From NCBI RefSeq assembly GCF_003076595.1, contig NZ_CP025785.1, positions 338,388-402,387 of the forward strand: DNA of 64,000 nucleotides. Reading direction: 5' to 3'. Positions 57,074-64,000 of the stretch are shown piece after piece. Positions within the stretch are counted from its first letter, which is position 1. Each line of letters opens with the position of its first letter. Source of the DNA: Candidatus Borreliella tachyglossi. Its GTDB lineage: Bacteria > Spirochaetota > Spirochaetia > Borreliales > Borreliaceae. Under the pieces are notes generated by a model, which saw only the letters and a list, made by a program, of their open reading frames with translations, had not been told where the DNA came from and did not search any database. A program made the translations under genes and the position numbers.

Positions 57074-57787
57074 ATGATTTTAATAGTATCTGCAATGAAT
57101 GAAGAATCATCGGAAATAAATAAAATCATTGAAAACAGAGAAGAAATTATATTAAATGACTATTTAGGTGAGAAGAAAATTTATAAGGGAAAAATTACAG
57201 GTCATGAAGTACTCTCTTTAACTACTGGTATTGGGAAAGTAAACGCTGCCACTTGGTGTAGCTATATTATATCAAAATATAAGATCTCTCACATAATCAA
57301 CTCAGGCACTGCTGGTGGGATAAGTACATCTGCTAATCTTAAAATAGCAGACATCATAGTATCATCAGAGATAGCATTTCATGATTTTAACTTAACTAAA
57401 TTTGGACATAAAATAGGACAAGCACCAGGATTTCCACAAAAATTTAAAGCAGATAAAGAATTGTTAAAAAAAGTAGTTAGAGTTATAGAAGATAAAATTA
57501 CGAATATTAATGTTCATATTGGTTTAATACTTACAGGAGATCAATTTATTGGGGATCAAAACCACCTAGAAGAAATTAAGAACAATTTTGCAGATGCTTT
57601 AGCTGTAGAGATGGAAGGTGCTGCAATTGCCCAAGTTGCACATATATTTGGAATACCTTTTATTATTACACGGTCTGTATCTGACTTACCAAATACCAAA
57701 GATAATCACATCGACTTTAATAAATTCTTGGCAATCGCATCCATGAATTCGGCTCAGATGGTAAAGGAGCTTATTGGACTAATATAA
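57074..57787 (+). CDS. pfs: 5'-methylthioadenosine/S-adenosylhomocysteine nucleosidase
   Basis: 237 residues. Family motifs: N-terminal VSAMNEESSEI, the GIGKVNAATWCSYII substrate region, NSGTAGG, ALAVEMEGAAIAQVAHIFGIPF with catalytic Glu, and RSVSDLPN (Asp catalytic). It cleaves SAH to S-ribosylhomocysteine and adenine, which LuxS (58969-59442) uses next. B. burgdorferi has several Pfs paralogues, some exported; this copy has no signal peptide and so acts in the cytoplasm. AAGGAG precedes ATG. Confidence 0.95.
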   Translation: MILIVSAMNEESSEINKIIENREEIILNDYLGEKKIYKGKITGHEVLSLTTGIGKVNAATWCSYIISKYKISHIINSGTAGGISTSANLKIADIIVSSEIAFHDFNLTKFGHKIGQAPGFPQKFKADKELLKKVVRVIEDKITNINVHIGLILTGDQFIGDQNHLEEIKNNFADALAVEMEGAAIAQVAHIFGIPFIITRSVSDLPNTKDNHIDFNKFLAIASMNSAQMVKELIGLI

Positions 57788-57799
57788 AAGAGGGGAAAG

Positions 57800-58972
57800 A
57801 TGATAAATAAAAAGAATCAAACATCAACTTCCGAAGCTGTATCTGAAGGTCATCCTGATAAGATTGCAGATCAAATTTCTGATGCCATACTTGATGAAAT
57901 ACTAAAAAGAGATAAACTGGCAAAAGTTGCGTGTGAAACTTTAATCTCGCAAAATTTAGTAGTCATAGCAGGAGAAATAAATAGTGCAGCAAAAAAAGGC
58001 ATAGATATCAGAGAGATTGTCAAACAAATAATAAAAAATATTGGATATACAGACATAGAATATGGCCTTGATTACAAATCTGTTACAATAATTGATATTA
58101 TTGGACCTCAGTCAATAGATATTACAAATGCTGTTGAAAAAAAAGATAAAGGAGATATTGGCGCTGGAGACCAAGGAATAATTTTTGGTTATGCATGCAA
58201 TGAAACTGAAAATTTCCTACCCATAGCATACGAATTATCTAACTTAATCTTAAAAAAGGCTAGCATGCTTAGAAAATCAGGAGAGATTAAATGGCTACGC
58301 CCTGATGCAAAATCTCAAGTTACTATTGAATATAACTCTAATAATCATCCTAGTAGAATCAGCAATATTGTTGTATCTCATCAACATGACCCTGACATCC
58401 CTCAAAATATTATAAGAAAAACAATCATTGAAGAGATTATAAAACCTACTCTTAAAAATAAATCAATATTTGATGAGAATATCAAATACTATATCAATCC
58501 TTCAGGTAATTTTGTCATTGGTGGGCCTACTGGAGATACAGGTCTTACAGGAAGAAAGATTATTGCCGACAGTTATGGTGGATTTGCAAGACATGGCGGG
58601 GGTGCCTTTAGTGGAAAAGATGCCACTAAAGTTGACAGGTCAGCGGCCTATATGGCAAGATATATTTCTAAGAATATGGTAGCAGCTGGAATTTCTAATG
58701 AATTTGAGATACAGCTTGCTTATGCTATTGGAATTGCTAAACCAGTATCTATTAAAATAACTATGGGAATAAATGATGCTGAGTATGAAAATAAAATATT
58801 AAATTTTATCATAAATAATTTTGACTTAACTCTCAATGGTATAATTGAAAAATTAAAATTAAGAGAACCTATTTACTTGAAAACGTGTACATATGGTCAC
58901 TTTGGAAAAAACGAATTCGAATGGGAAAAACTAGATTTTGTAGATAAAATAAAAGAAGAGCTTATGAGATGA
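57800..58972 (+). CDS. metK: S-adenosylmethionine synthetase
   Basis: 390 residues. ATP- and methionine-binding motifs are clear: [76 protein letters not shown] and the C-terminal [15 protein letters not shown]... [10 protein letters not shown]. It makes SAM from methionine and ATP. It sits 12 bases after pfs and overlaps luxS by 4 bases (ATGA), so the three genes form a compact SAM recycling unit. Confidence 0.97.
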   Translation: MINKKNQTSTSEAVSEGHPDKIADQISDAILDEILKRDKLAKVACETLISQNLVVIAGEINSAAKKGIDIREIVKQIIKNIGYTDIEYGLDYKSVTIIDIIGPQSIDITNAVEKKDKGDIGAGDQGIIFGYACNETENFLPIAYELSNLILKKASMLRKSGEIKWLRPDAKSQVTIEYNSNNHPSRISNIVVSHQHDPDIPQNIIRKTIIEEIIKPTLKNKSIFDENIKYYINPSGNFVIGGPTGDTGLTGRKIIADSYGGFARHGGGAFSGKDATKVDRSAAYMARYISKNMVAAGISNEFEIQLAYAIGIAKPVSIKITMGINDAEYENKILNFIINNFDLTLNGIIEKLKLREPIYLKTCTYGHFGKNEFEWEKLDFVDKIKEELMR

Positions 58973-59442
58973 ATCAAATAACAAGTTTTACAATCGATCA
59001 CACAAAGCTAAAACCTGGCATATATATCTCAAGAAAGGATATATTTAATAACTCAACATTCACTACAGTGGATATTAGGATGAAAGCTCCTAATATCGAG
59101 CCTGTAATAAACACTGCGGAAATACACACAATCGAACATATAGGTGCAACACTACTTAGAAATAATAAGGTTTGGAAAGAAAAAACATTATATTTTGGTC
59201 CAATGGGTTGCAGAACTGGATTTTATCTAATCCTTGCAGGCGATTATGAGAGCAGGGATCTTATTGATTTAATATCTTGGCTTTTCTCTGAGATTGCAAA
59301 CTTCAACGGAGATGTTGCAGGTGCAACTGAAAAGGAATGTGGAAATTATCAAGATCACAGCCTAAGTATGGCAAAATACGAGTCTAATCGATACTTAAAA
59401 ATACTATCAAATATAAAAGAAGAAAATCTAGTATATCCTTAG
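58969..59442 (+). CDS. luxS: S-ribosylhomocysteine lyase LuxS
   Basis: 157 residues, normal length. The Fe/Zn site HxxEH appears as HTIEH and the third ligand is in [15 protein letters not shown] (Cys); [12 protein letters not shown] is also kept. It converts S-ribosylhomocysteine to homocysteine and DPD, the autoinducer-2 precursor. In Borrelia, LuxS is reported to be mainly metabolic. It is translated from the ATG overlapping the metK stop, and its TAG overlaps the opposite stop of the 219-residue gene. Confidence 0.97.
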   Translation: MNQITSFTIDHTKLKPGIYISRKDIFNNSTFTTVDIRMKAPNIEPVINTAEIHTIEHIGATLLRNNKVWKEKTLYFGPMGCRTGFYLILAGDYESRDLIDLISWLFSEIANFNGDVAGATEKECGNYQDHSLSMAKYESNRYLKILSNIKEENLVYP

Positions 59443-59453
59443 TAATAAGGATA
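59434..59453. terminator. Hairpin over the overlapping convergent luxS / 219-residue gene stops
   Basis: Arms TATCCTTA (59434-59441) and TAAGGATA (59446-59453) around a 4-base loop GTAA. Both stop codons (plus 59440-59442, minus 59439-59441) lie in it. No long T run follows on either strand, so it may be a weak terminator or a 3' stabiliser. Confidence 0.5.
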
Positions 59454-60098
59454 CATGGAGTTTATATTATATTGATAAATAAATCCTATAGATACTTTAT
59501 GCATTTGATTAAATAGCAAAGATTTATTATAAAAAAGTGGTGAGATGACATATTCCAAGAAAACAAATCCTAAATTAATTCTTGTTCCCACATCAAATCC
59601 TAAATTAAAAGAGTTTTTTCTCACTATAGAATCTAAATAATCATTAGGATAACTCACAAAACCCATATATCCAAATTTAATACCTGAGAAAACAATCCAG
59701 CTAAACAATGCTATATCGGGCATAAAGAAACAATTAAAATATACTCTAAATGACACTGACATATCACGTAGTTCAAAACTATCAGAATATCCTACCAAGT
59801 CTCCTATAGCATGTCCTCTTGCTAACATAGAAACAAAATTCCTAGAATAGGATGTATAACCTGATAAAAATCTTGCATCCAAAGAAACTTCCCCGCCAAG
59901 AGCCAAATGATCTAAAACAACAACCCCGCTACCACTAAAAACCTGATATTTAAGTCTCTCATAAAAATATAAATCTCTAGAAAAATTATCAGCACCTATT
60001 CCGATACCACCATAAAAATTAGTATCTCTTGGAAAGAAAGAATAAACCTTAAACGCACTAAATATAAAAATAACTAATCCACAAAAAAATTTATTCAT
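59439..60098 (-). CDS. Putative outer membrane beta-barrel protein (BB0378-like)
   Basis: 219 residues with a signal peptide (MNKFFCGLVIFIFSAFKVYSF). The remaining sequence shows alternating hydrophobic/polar strands with aromatic girdles ([73 protein letters not shown]), suggesting a small beta barrel with a strand-like C-terminus; the C-terminal residue is Tyr. No known family was recognised. It starts 27 bases after hit and converges with luxS, sharing overlapping stop codons. Confidence 0.6.
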   Translation of the reverse strand: MNKFFCGLVIFIFSAFKVYSFFPRDTNFYGGIGIGADNFSRDLYFYERLKYQVFSGSGVVVLDHLALGGEVSLDARFLSGYTSYSRNFVSMLARGHAIGDLVGYSDSFELRDMSVSFRVYFNCFFMPDIALFSWIVFSGIKFGYMGFVSYPNDYLDSIVRKNSFNLGFDVGTRINLGFVFLEYVISPLFYNKSLLFNQMHKVSIGFIYQYNINSMYPYY

Positions 60099-60125
60099 TA
60101 ATATCCCTTTCTTTAAGAAAAAATT

Positions 60126-60545
60126 TCAAATATTTTGACTTATCTTTTTAGACAAGTCCAAAAGTTCATCTCCTAAAAGACTAATATTAGCCCCTCTTTT
60201 AAAACCAAAATTATCCCCCTGAAACCTTGGTAATACATGAAAATGTGTATGAAAAATAACTTGTCCCGCATCAGAACCAACTGCAGTATAAATATTCACT
60301 CCGCTACAAATACAGGATCCCAATTTTTTTAAAGAGAGCGCTATCTTCTTACAGATTTCTAACATTCGAGCATTAAGCTCATCACTCATATCCAAAGCAT
60401 CAGTACTATGTTGTTTTGGTATAACAAGAGTATGGCCAATGTTTAAAGGGTTAATGTCAAGGAAAGCAAGTACTAAATCATCTTCATATACCTTATAACA
60501 AGACACCTCATTTTGTACTATCTTGCAAAAAATACAATCACTCAA
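60126..60545 (-). CDS. hit: HIT family nucleotide hydrolase
   Basis: 139 residues. It contains DCIFCKIVQNEVSCYKVYEDDLVLAFLDINPLN and the histidine triad HTHFHVLPRF (HxHxHxx), with phosphoramidate- or AMP-lysine-hydrolase activity expected for HINT-type proteins. The annotated name in Borrelia is protein kinase C1 inhibitor-like. The start is TTG at 60545 with GGAGGA upstream. It lies 37 bases after mgtE on the same strand. Confidence 0.93.
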   Translation of the reverse strand: MSDCIFCKIVQNEVSCYKVYEDDLVLAFLDINPLNIGHTLVIPKQHSTDALDMSDELNARMLEICKKIALSLKKLGSCICSGVNIYTAVGSDAGQVIFHTHFHVLPRFQGDNFGFKRGANISLLGDELLDLSKKISQNI

Positions 60546-60582
60546 AATTCCTCCAATGTAATATTACCCAAAAACAGATTCC

Positions 60583-61944
60583 TTAAAAATAATTAGTTAA
60601 TACTAATTTTGCTATATTAAAATAAGCAATTAAGGTAATAACATCCGCAATAGTAGTAATTAAAGGTCCCGCCATTAAGGCTGGATCTAGTTTTAAAATC
60701 TTGGCAAAAATAGGTAACAATCCTCCCAATACTTTTGCTACCATTAAACCTATCATCAAACATGCAGAAACAACAAAAGCTATTCTAAACCTCTCATCAT
60801 GCTCAGGGATCACAAACAGTATAACTCTTAAAAAATTAATACTAGCAAGAATTGTCCCAACTAAAACACTGACACACACTTCTTTAAGTAGTACACGAAA
60901 AAAATCCTTTATCTTAAGAGTTCCAAGAGCAAGTTCACGAATTATCAAAGCAGATGCTTGAGAGCCTGCATTCCCTGAAGTATCCATCAAAAGTGGAATA
61001 AAGCTAGTTAAAATGACTAAAGATAACACCAAATTCTGATAATTTGTAATTATAGTGGCCGTCAAAGTAGAAGATATCATAAGAATCAAGAGCCAAATTA
61101 TCCTATTTTTTGTCATGTCAAAAATAGAAGTATCAAGATAAGATTTACCTAAAGGAGTAACTGCAGCCATTATATGAAAATCTTCAGTATTTAAACTCTG
61201 AATAACTTCAAGAATATCGTCAATAATGATTATTCCTATCATTCTCCCCTCATTGTCAACAACAGGCACACTTGAAATATCATGATTCTGAAATAAAAGC
61301 GCAACATCTTCCTTCCCATCACTAACTTTAACAATATAAAATCCGCTACTCTTCATTATTGAAGAAATAAGAACATCATCCCTAGACAACATCAAATCTT
61401 CAATTTTGACAACTCCTTTTAATCGCTTCTCTTCATCTGTGATATAGTAAGTATAAACATCCTCTTTAGTTTTTGCCACCTTTCTAATATAATCAAGAGC
61501 CTCTCGGACAGAGAAATACTCCTTAAGCTCAATATATTCTATTATTACAATTGAACCAGCAGAATCATCACTGTAGGACAAGAATTTATTAATAATTTCT
61601 CTATTTTCCTCCGTAGAACTTGCTAAAAACCTTTGTACAACATTTGCTGGCACTTCCTCAACAAGATCAATAACATCATCAAGATTCAGTTCATCTATCA
61701 TTTCACTTATTTCTTTGTTTGTAAAAGAATTAGCCAATTTATTTTTCGTAATCTGATCAAAGTTAGAAAAAGCCTCAACAGCAACCTTTTTAGGAAGAAA
61801 CCTATAAAGCAAAATTAAATCAGATCCATTAAGTTTTTTAAGAGTTTCGCTAATATCAAAAGCATCGTATTTTAAAAGCTCTTCCTTGATTTCAGAATAT
61901 TTTTTCTCTTCAAGCAAGGTTTTTAAAAGCACAATATCTATCAT
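60583..61944 (-). CDS. mgtE: Magnesium transporter MgtE
   Basis: 453 residues. The usual MgtE layout is present: N-terminal helical superhelix domain (1-130), tandem CBS domains (about 135-255, with EEKRLKGVVKIEDLMLS and SSVPVVDNEGRMIGIIIIDDIL), and a membrane domain of about five helices with TSFIPLLMDTSGNAGSQASALIIREL (the pore/dimer motif) and the C-terminal KLDPALMAGPLITTIADVI. It is a Mg2+-gated channel. A strong GGAGGT ribosome binding site precedes ATG. Gene order treA-mgtE-hit is conserved in Borrelia. Confidence 0.95.
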   Translation of the reverse strand: MIDIVLLKTLLEEKKYSEIKEELLKYDAFDISETLKKLNGSDLILLYRFLPKKVAVEAFSNFDQITKNKLANSFTNKEISEMIDELNLDDVIDLVEEVPANVVQRFLASSTEENREIINKFLSYSDDSAGSIVIIEYIELKEYFSVREALDYIRKVAKTKEDVYTYYITDEEKRLKGVVKIEDLMLSRDDVLISSIMKSSGFYIVKVSDGKEDVALLFQNHDISSVPVVDNEGRMIGIIIIDDILEVIQSLNTEDFHIMAAVTPLGKSYLDTSIFDMTKNRIIWLLILMISSTLTATIITNYQNLVLSLVILTSFIPLLMDTSGNAGSQASALIIRELALGTLKIKDFFRVLLKEVCVSVLVGTILASINFLRVILFVIPEHDERFRIAFVVSACLMIGLMVAKVLGGLLPIFAKILKLDPALMAGPLITTIADVITLIAYFNIAKLVLTNYF

Positions 61945-61995
61945 ATTATGACCTCCAAGATTCTAACTTTTATAAATATAAAGTAAATTCATTAA

Positions 61996-63420
61996 CTAAA
62001 GCTTATCTAAAAGCATAGAACACCTACCAGATGGTATAGGTAAAGTTTTTTCCTTTTTATTTAATATATTTATGGTAAAGTAATAAAGCTTCTCAGACTC
62101 CATTTTAATCTCCCATCCTCTCTTACCCTTATTGCAAATAATTGTGGTTTGATTTTTTTTAAGAGATAAACTCTCTATTCCCATAATTTCAAGAGCAGGA
62201 ATATTCCAATAAACTGTTTTATCGGGCAAACTAATGGTTAATCCAATAATATTTTCTATCATCAAACTAATGCTAAAAAGTGAAAGATAGCAAATAATAT
62301 CTTTTTCTGGGAGAATCTTTTTCTCAGCATCAAAATATGCAGGACCCTCTTTCATTGGCTTATAAGCTTCCCAAACGTGCCCCTTAACTTTGCCATCAGG
62401 AAGTAGAGTATCTAATATATAGTATAAATGTCTGATGGTAAATTCTCTTGCAATATTTGCACGCCTACAATATTCAAGACCCTTAATAACAAAAAAATTC
62501 ATATAAGTATAAACAGACCCATAATACCCATTCCCATTCAAGCTAAATCTAGGATCATGAGCTGAAAGAGTAGGAAAAGGATTTGGAGTTCCAAAGTGTT
62601 TATGGCTTTTTAAATAAAAAATCATTCTCTCTATTCTATCCTCACTTGGAATTTCAGAAAGCAAGGGTAAAAACCCTGCTATTGTCTTGCATCTAATAAT
62701 ATTCTCATCAATATCAAGATCATAATAAAATCCATCCCTTTCATCCCACATTAAAGAATTAATTTTAGCCTTAAGAGAGAAAAACCTCTTTTTATACTCA
62801 AGTGATAAATTTTTATCGTTTAATATGTCTGCTAATTTTGAAATACAATACGCACTGTGCACCTGAAATGAATTAAAATCTATCGGATAATAAGCATTCT
62901 CTCTGGGAGAATTTTTATAAAAGATTTTATCCATATTAATTGAATAAAGACCATTTACTTTTAAAAATTTTTTCTCTATCCACCGATAGTATTTATCAAG
63001 AATTGGTAAAACATCAGAAATACGTCTTTTATTGCCTGTTTTATGATATAAATTATATTCAGCCCAAGCAAAAATTGGCAGTCCAATACCCTCATCATTC
63101 CCTTCCATATAAACAACATTATTACTGTGGTCATAACGAGATCTGATCGCACCAGATGCCTCCTGAAGTTGATAAAATTTATCAATAGTAGCTGTAGGAG
63201 AATACTCCCCATTACTGTAAACAAGAAAAAAGCTTGAAAGACAAGCTTGCATTTGATCTATAAAATTAAGATTTTCAGAATAATAATTTTTTTCTTTTTT
63301 ACCCTTCTCTAAAGTTTGAGGAAAAACAATTTTGTCCTGAATCCAGGAAAGACTTTTATTATAAATATCAATAAAATCCTGATCGTAATAGTAAATTATT
63401 GGAAATATTCTCTTATTCAA
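61996..63420 (-). CDS. treA: Putative trehalase / six-hairpin glycosidase (BB0381-like)
   Basis: 474 residues, start at TTG 63420, preceded by AGAGG. The fold appears to be an (alpha/alpha)6 glycosidase: repeated helical units, MEGNDEGIGLPIFAWAEYNLYHKTGNKR, LMWDERDGFYYDLDIDENI and GYYGSVYTYMNFFVIKGLEYCRR. The typical GH37 trehalase signatures (PGGRFxE... and QWDxPxGWAP) are not evident, so substrate naming rests on the Borrelia gene name. A C-terminal beta domain (about 400-474) is consistent with GH15/GH63 relatives. No signal peptide, so it is cytoplasmic. A dyad overlaps its promoter. Confidence 0.7.
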   Translation of the reverse strand: MNKRIFPIIYYYDQDFIDIYNKSLSWIQDKIVFPQTLEKGKKEKNYYSENLNFIDQMQACLSSFFLVYSNGEYSPTATIDKFYQLQEASGAIRSRYDHSNNVVYMEGNDEGIGLPIFAWAEYNLYHKTGNKRRISDVLPILDKYYRWIEKKFLKVNGLYSINMDKIFYKNSPRENAYYPIDFNSFQVHSAYCISKLADILNDKNLSLEYKKRFFSLKAKINSLMWDERDGFYYDLDIDENIIRCKTIAGFLPLLSEIPSEDRIERMIFYLKSHKHFGTPNPFPTLSAHDPRFSLNGNGYYGSVYTYMNFFVIKGLEYCRRANIAREFTIRHLYYILDTLLPDGKVKGHVWEAYKPMKEGPAYFDAEKKILPEKDIICYLSLFSISLMIENIIGLTISLPDKTVYWNIPALEIMGIESLSLKKNQTTIICNKGKRGWEIKMESEKLYYFTINILNKKEKTLPIPSGRCSMLLDKL

Positions 63421-63432
63421 TGCTCAAACCTC

Positions 63433-63472
63433 TGATATAATAAATATAAATAAACTTTTATTTATTATATCA
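63433..63472 (-). promoter_or_regulatory. treA promoter with extended -10 box inside a dyad
   Basis: On the minus strand TGATATAAT at 63464-63472 is a perfect extended -10 box (TGnTATAAT), 44 bases upstream of the start codon. It is one arm of a 13-base exact inverted repeat (63433-63445 with 63460-63472). The position fits an operator over the promoter; no regulator gene is nearby. Confidence 0.55.
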
Positions 63473-63726
63473 TTATTATAATATCAAAATGAGACTTACC
63501 CTTAAAAATGTTAACATTAGACACAATTCTCTACAGGTAAAAATACTTAATAAAAATAAATTAATCTAACCTTGAAAATTGCAATCAAACAGATTGCTAC
63601 TTTAAAAATCAAAAAGCTTAGGCATAAATAAACACCAAAGCCTTATTTAACAATTTAAAAACCATGTAAACATCTTCTTGAATATTTAGTATATGCTACT
63701 TAAGAAAGATAATCTAAGAATATATT
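63473..63726. other. Noncoding gap between treA and the truncated Bmp gene
   Basis: No confident gene is seen here. A small dyad GCAATC with GATTGC at 63582-63598 could serve as a weak terminator for the Bmp transcript on the minus strand. Short frames downstream of the Bmp stop (for example IQEDVYMVF near 63660-63690) faintly recall the missing Bmp C-terminus but are too weak to claim. Confidence 0.4.
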
Positions 63727-64000
63727 TTAAGCTTTTTCCGTACTTGGAGCATAATCTTCATTGCTTATTTCCTCAATAACTCCAAATCCTGATAACCCTG
63801 CTGCTGGAAATATGATATCTACTCCATCTGCATACATCTTACTTGCCATACTCCTTCCAGTCTCAGCATCAGCAAAACTTCCAATATATCCGCTATTTAC
63901 TATAATATCCCTTCTAGCATACTTAGCACCTGCTTCATACCCATACCTAAACGAATTAATTATTACACCCTCTATCCCACCTAAAAATCCAATCTTACCT
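63727..64000 (-). pseudogene. 3' end of a Bmp family lipoprotein gene, apparently C-terminally truncated
   Basis: The frame is open to the right edge; 90 codons are visible. The sequence [65 protein letters not shown] is typical of the basic membrane protein (BmpA-D, PnrA-like) fold, which binds purine nucleosides. Immediately after [15 protein letters not shown] the gene stops with STEKA and TAA at 63727-63729. Family members usually continue for about 110 more residues, including part of the ligand-binding site. The gene thus looks truncated and could be a decaying bmpB or a short product. Location next to treA matches bmpB of B. burgdorferi. The start lies outside the window. Confidence 0.7.

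Overview
The window is AT-rich, densely packed spirochaete chromosome. Protein content and gene order match the linear chromosome of Borrelia (the region running from about BB0323 to BB0382 in B. burgdorferi numbering, recalled from memory). Sequence divergence, a decayed methylglyoxal synthase gene at the usual mgsA position and a shortened Bmp gene at the right edge suggest a relapsing-fever-group species rather than a Lyme-group one; the species cannot be named from the sequence alone. Several genes use TTG or GTG starts. I found no tRNA, rRNA, CRISPR array, insertion sequence or prophage.

Layout. 1-5.8 kb: envelope genes (LysM protein end, a small BAM-associated lipoprotein, a VWA protein, a large TPR protein, a PlsC-like acyltransferase). 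6-16 kb: the oligopeptide permease locus, with three intact oppA lipoprotein genes (the first two almost identical), a decayed fourth oppA, two perfect hairpins, then oppBCDF. 16-19 kb: secreted P26-like protein, enolase, ribosomal proteins S9 and L13. 19.3-27.2 kb (minus strand): LolA-like protein, RodZ-like protein, UvrD/PcrA helicase, GatCAB amidotransferase and a small aminotransferase-like protein. 27.4-31.4 kb: RqcH-like protein, pyruvate kinase, an unknown gene, and L28. 31.4-40.3 kb: several Borrelia membrane or unknown proteins, CarD-like LtpA, a WecG/TagA-like protein, RsmE and the CtpA protease. 40.3-47.6 kb (plus strand mainly): a membrane protein, MinD/FlhG-like ATPase, Lgt, PdeA, the mgsA remnant, lipoprotein LA7, M18 aminopeptidase and an EIIB-like domain protein. 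47.6-55.8 kb (minus): GpsA, a ClpA-like ATPase and three aminoacyl-tRNA synthetases. 55.9-59.4 kb (plus): PdeB, Pfs, MetK and LuxS. 59.4-64 kb (minus): outer-membrane-like protein, HIT hydrolase, MgtE, putative trehalase, and the 3' end of a truncated Bmp lipoprotein gene.

How the genes fit together. Opp imports peptides, on which Borrelia depends for amino acids, and the M18 aminopeptidase can finish their breakdown. GatCAB with a presumably non-discriminating GltX supplies Gln-tRNA (and possibly Asn-tRNA) by transamidation. Pfs, MetK and LuxS form the activated-methyl pathway and sit in one run with the c-di-GMP phosphodiesterase PdeB; the second c-di-GMP phosphodiesterase, PdeA, is also in the window. 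Enolase, pyruvate kinase and GpsA belong to glycolysis and glycerol-phosphate metabolism. Lgt and LolA-like proteins serve lipoprotein maturation and transport.

I did not find a clearly new multi-gene system. The most notable observations are the oppA gene family behaviour (near-identical pair, mosaic third copy, decaying fourth copy), the tandem hairpins next to the oppB ribosome binding site, the mgsA fossil, a ClpA-like protein whose second ATPase site is gone while its ClpP-docking tripeptide is kept, and several proteins that keep a family fold but have lost or changed key residues (EIIB-like, HD-GYP, class III aminotransferase-like, WecG-like).
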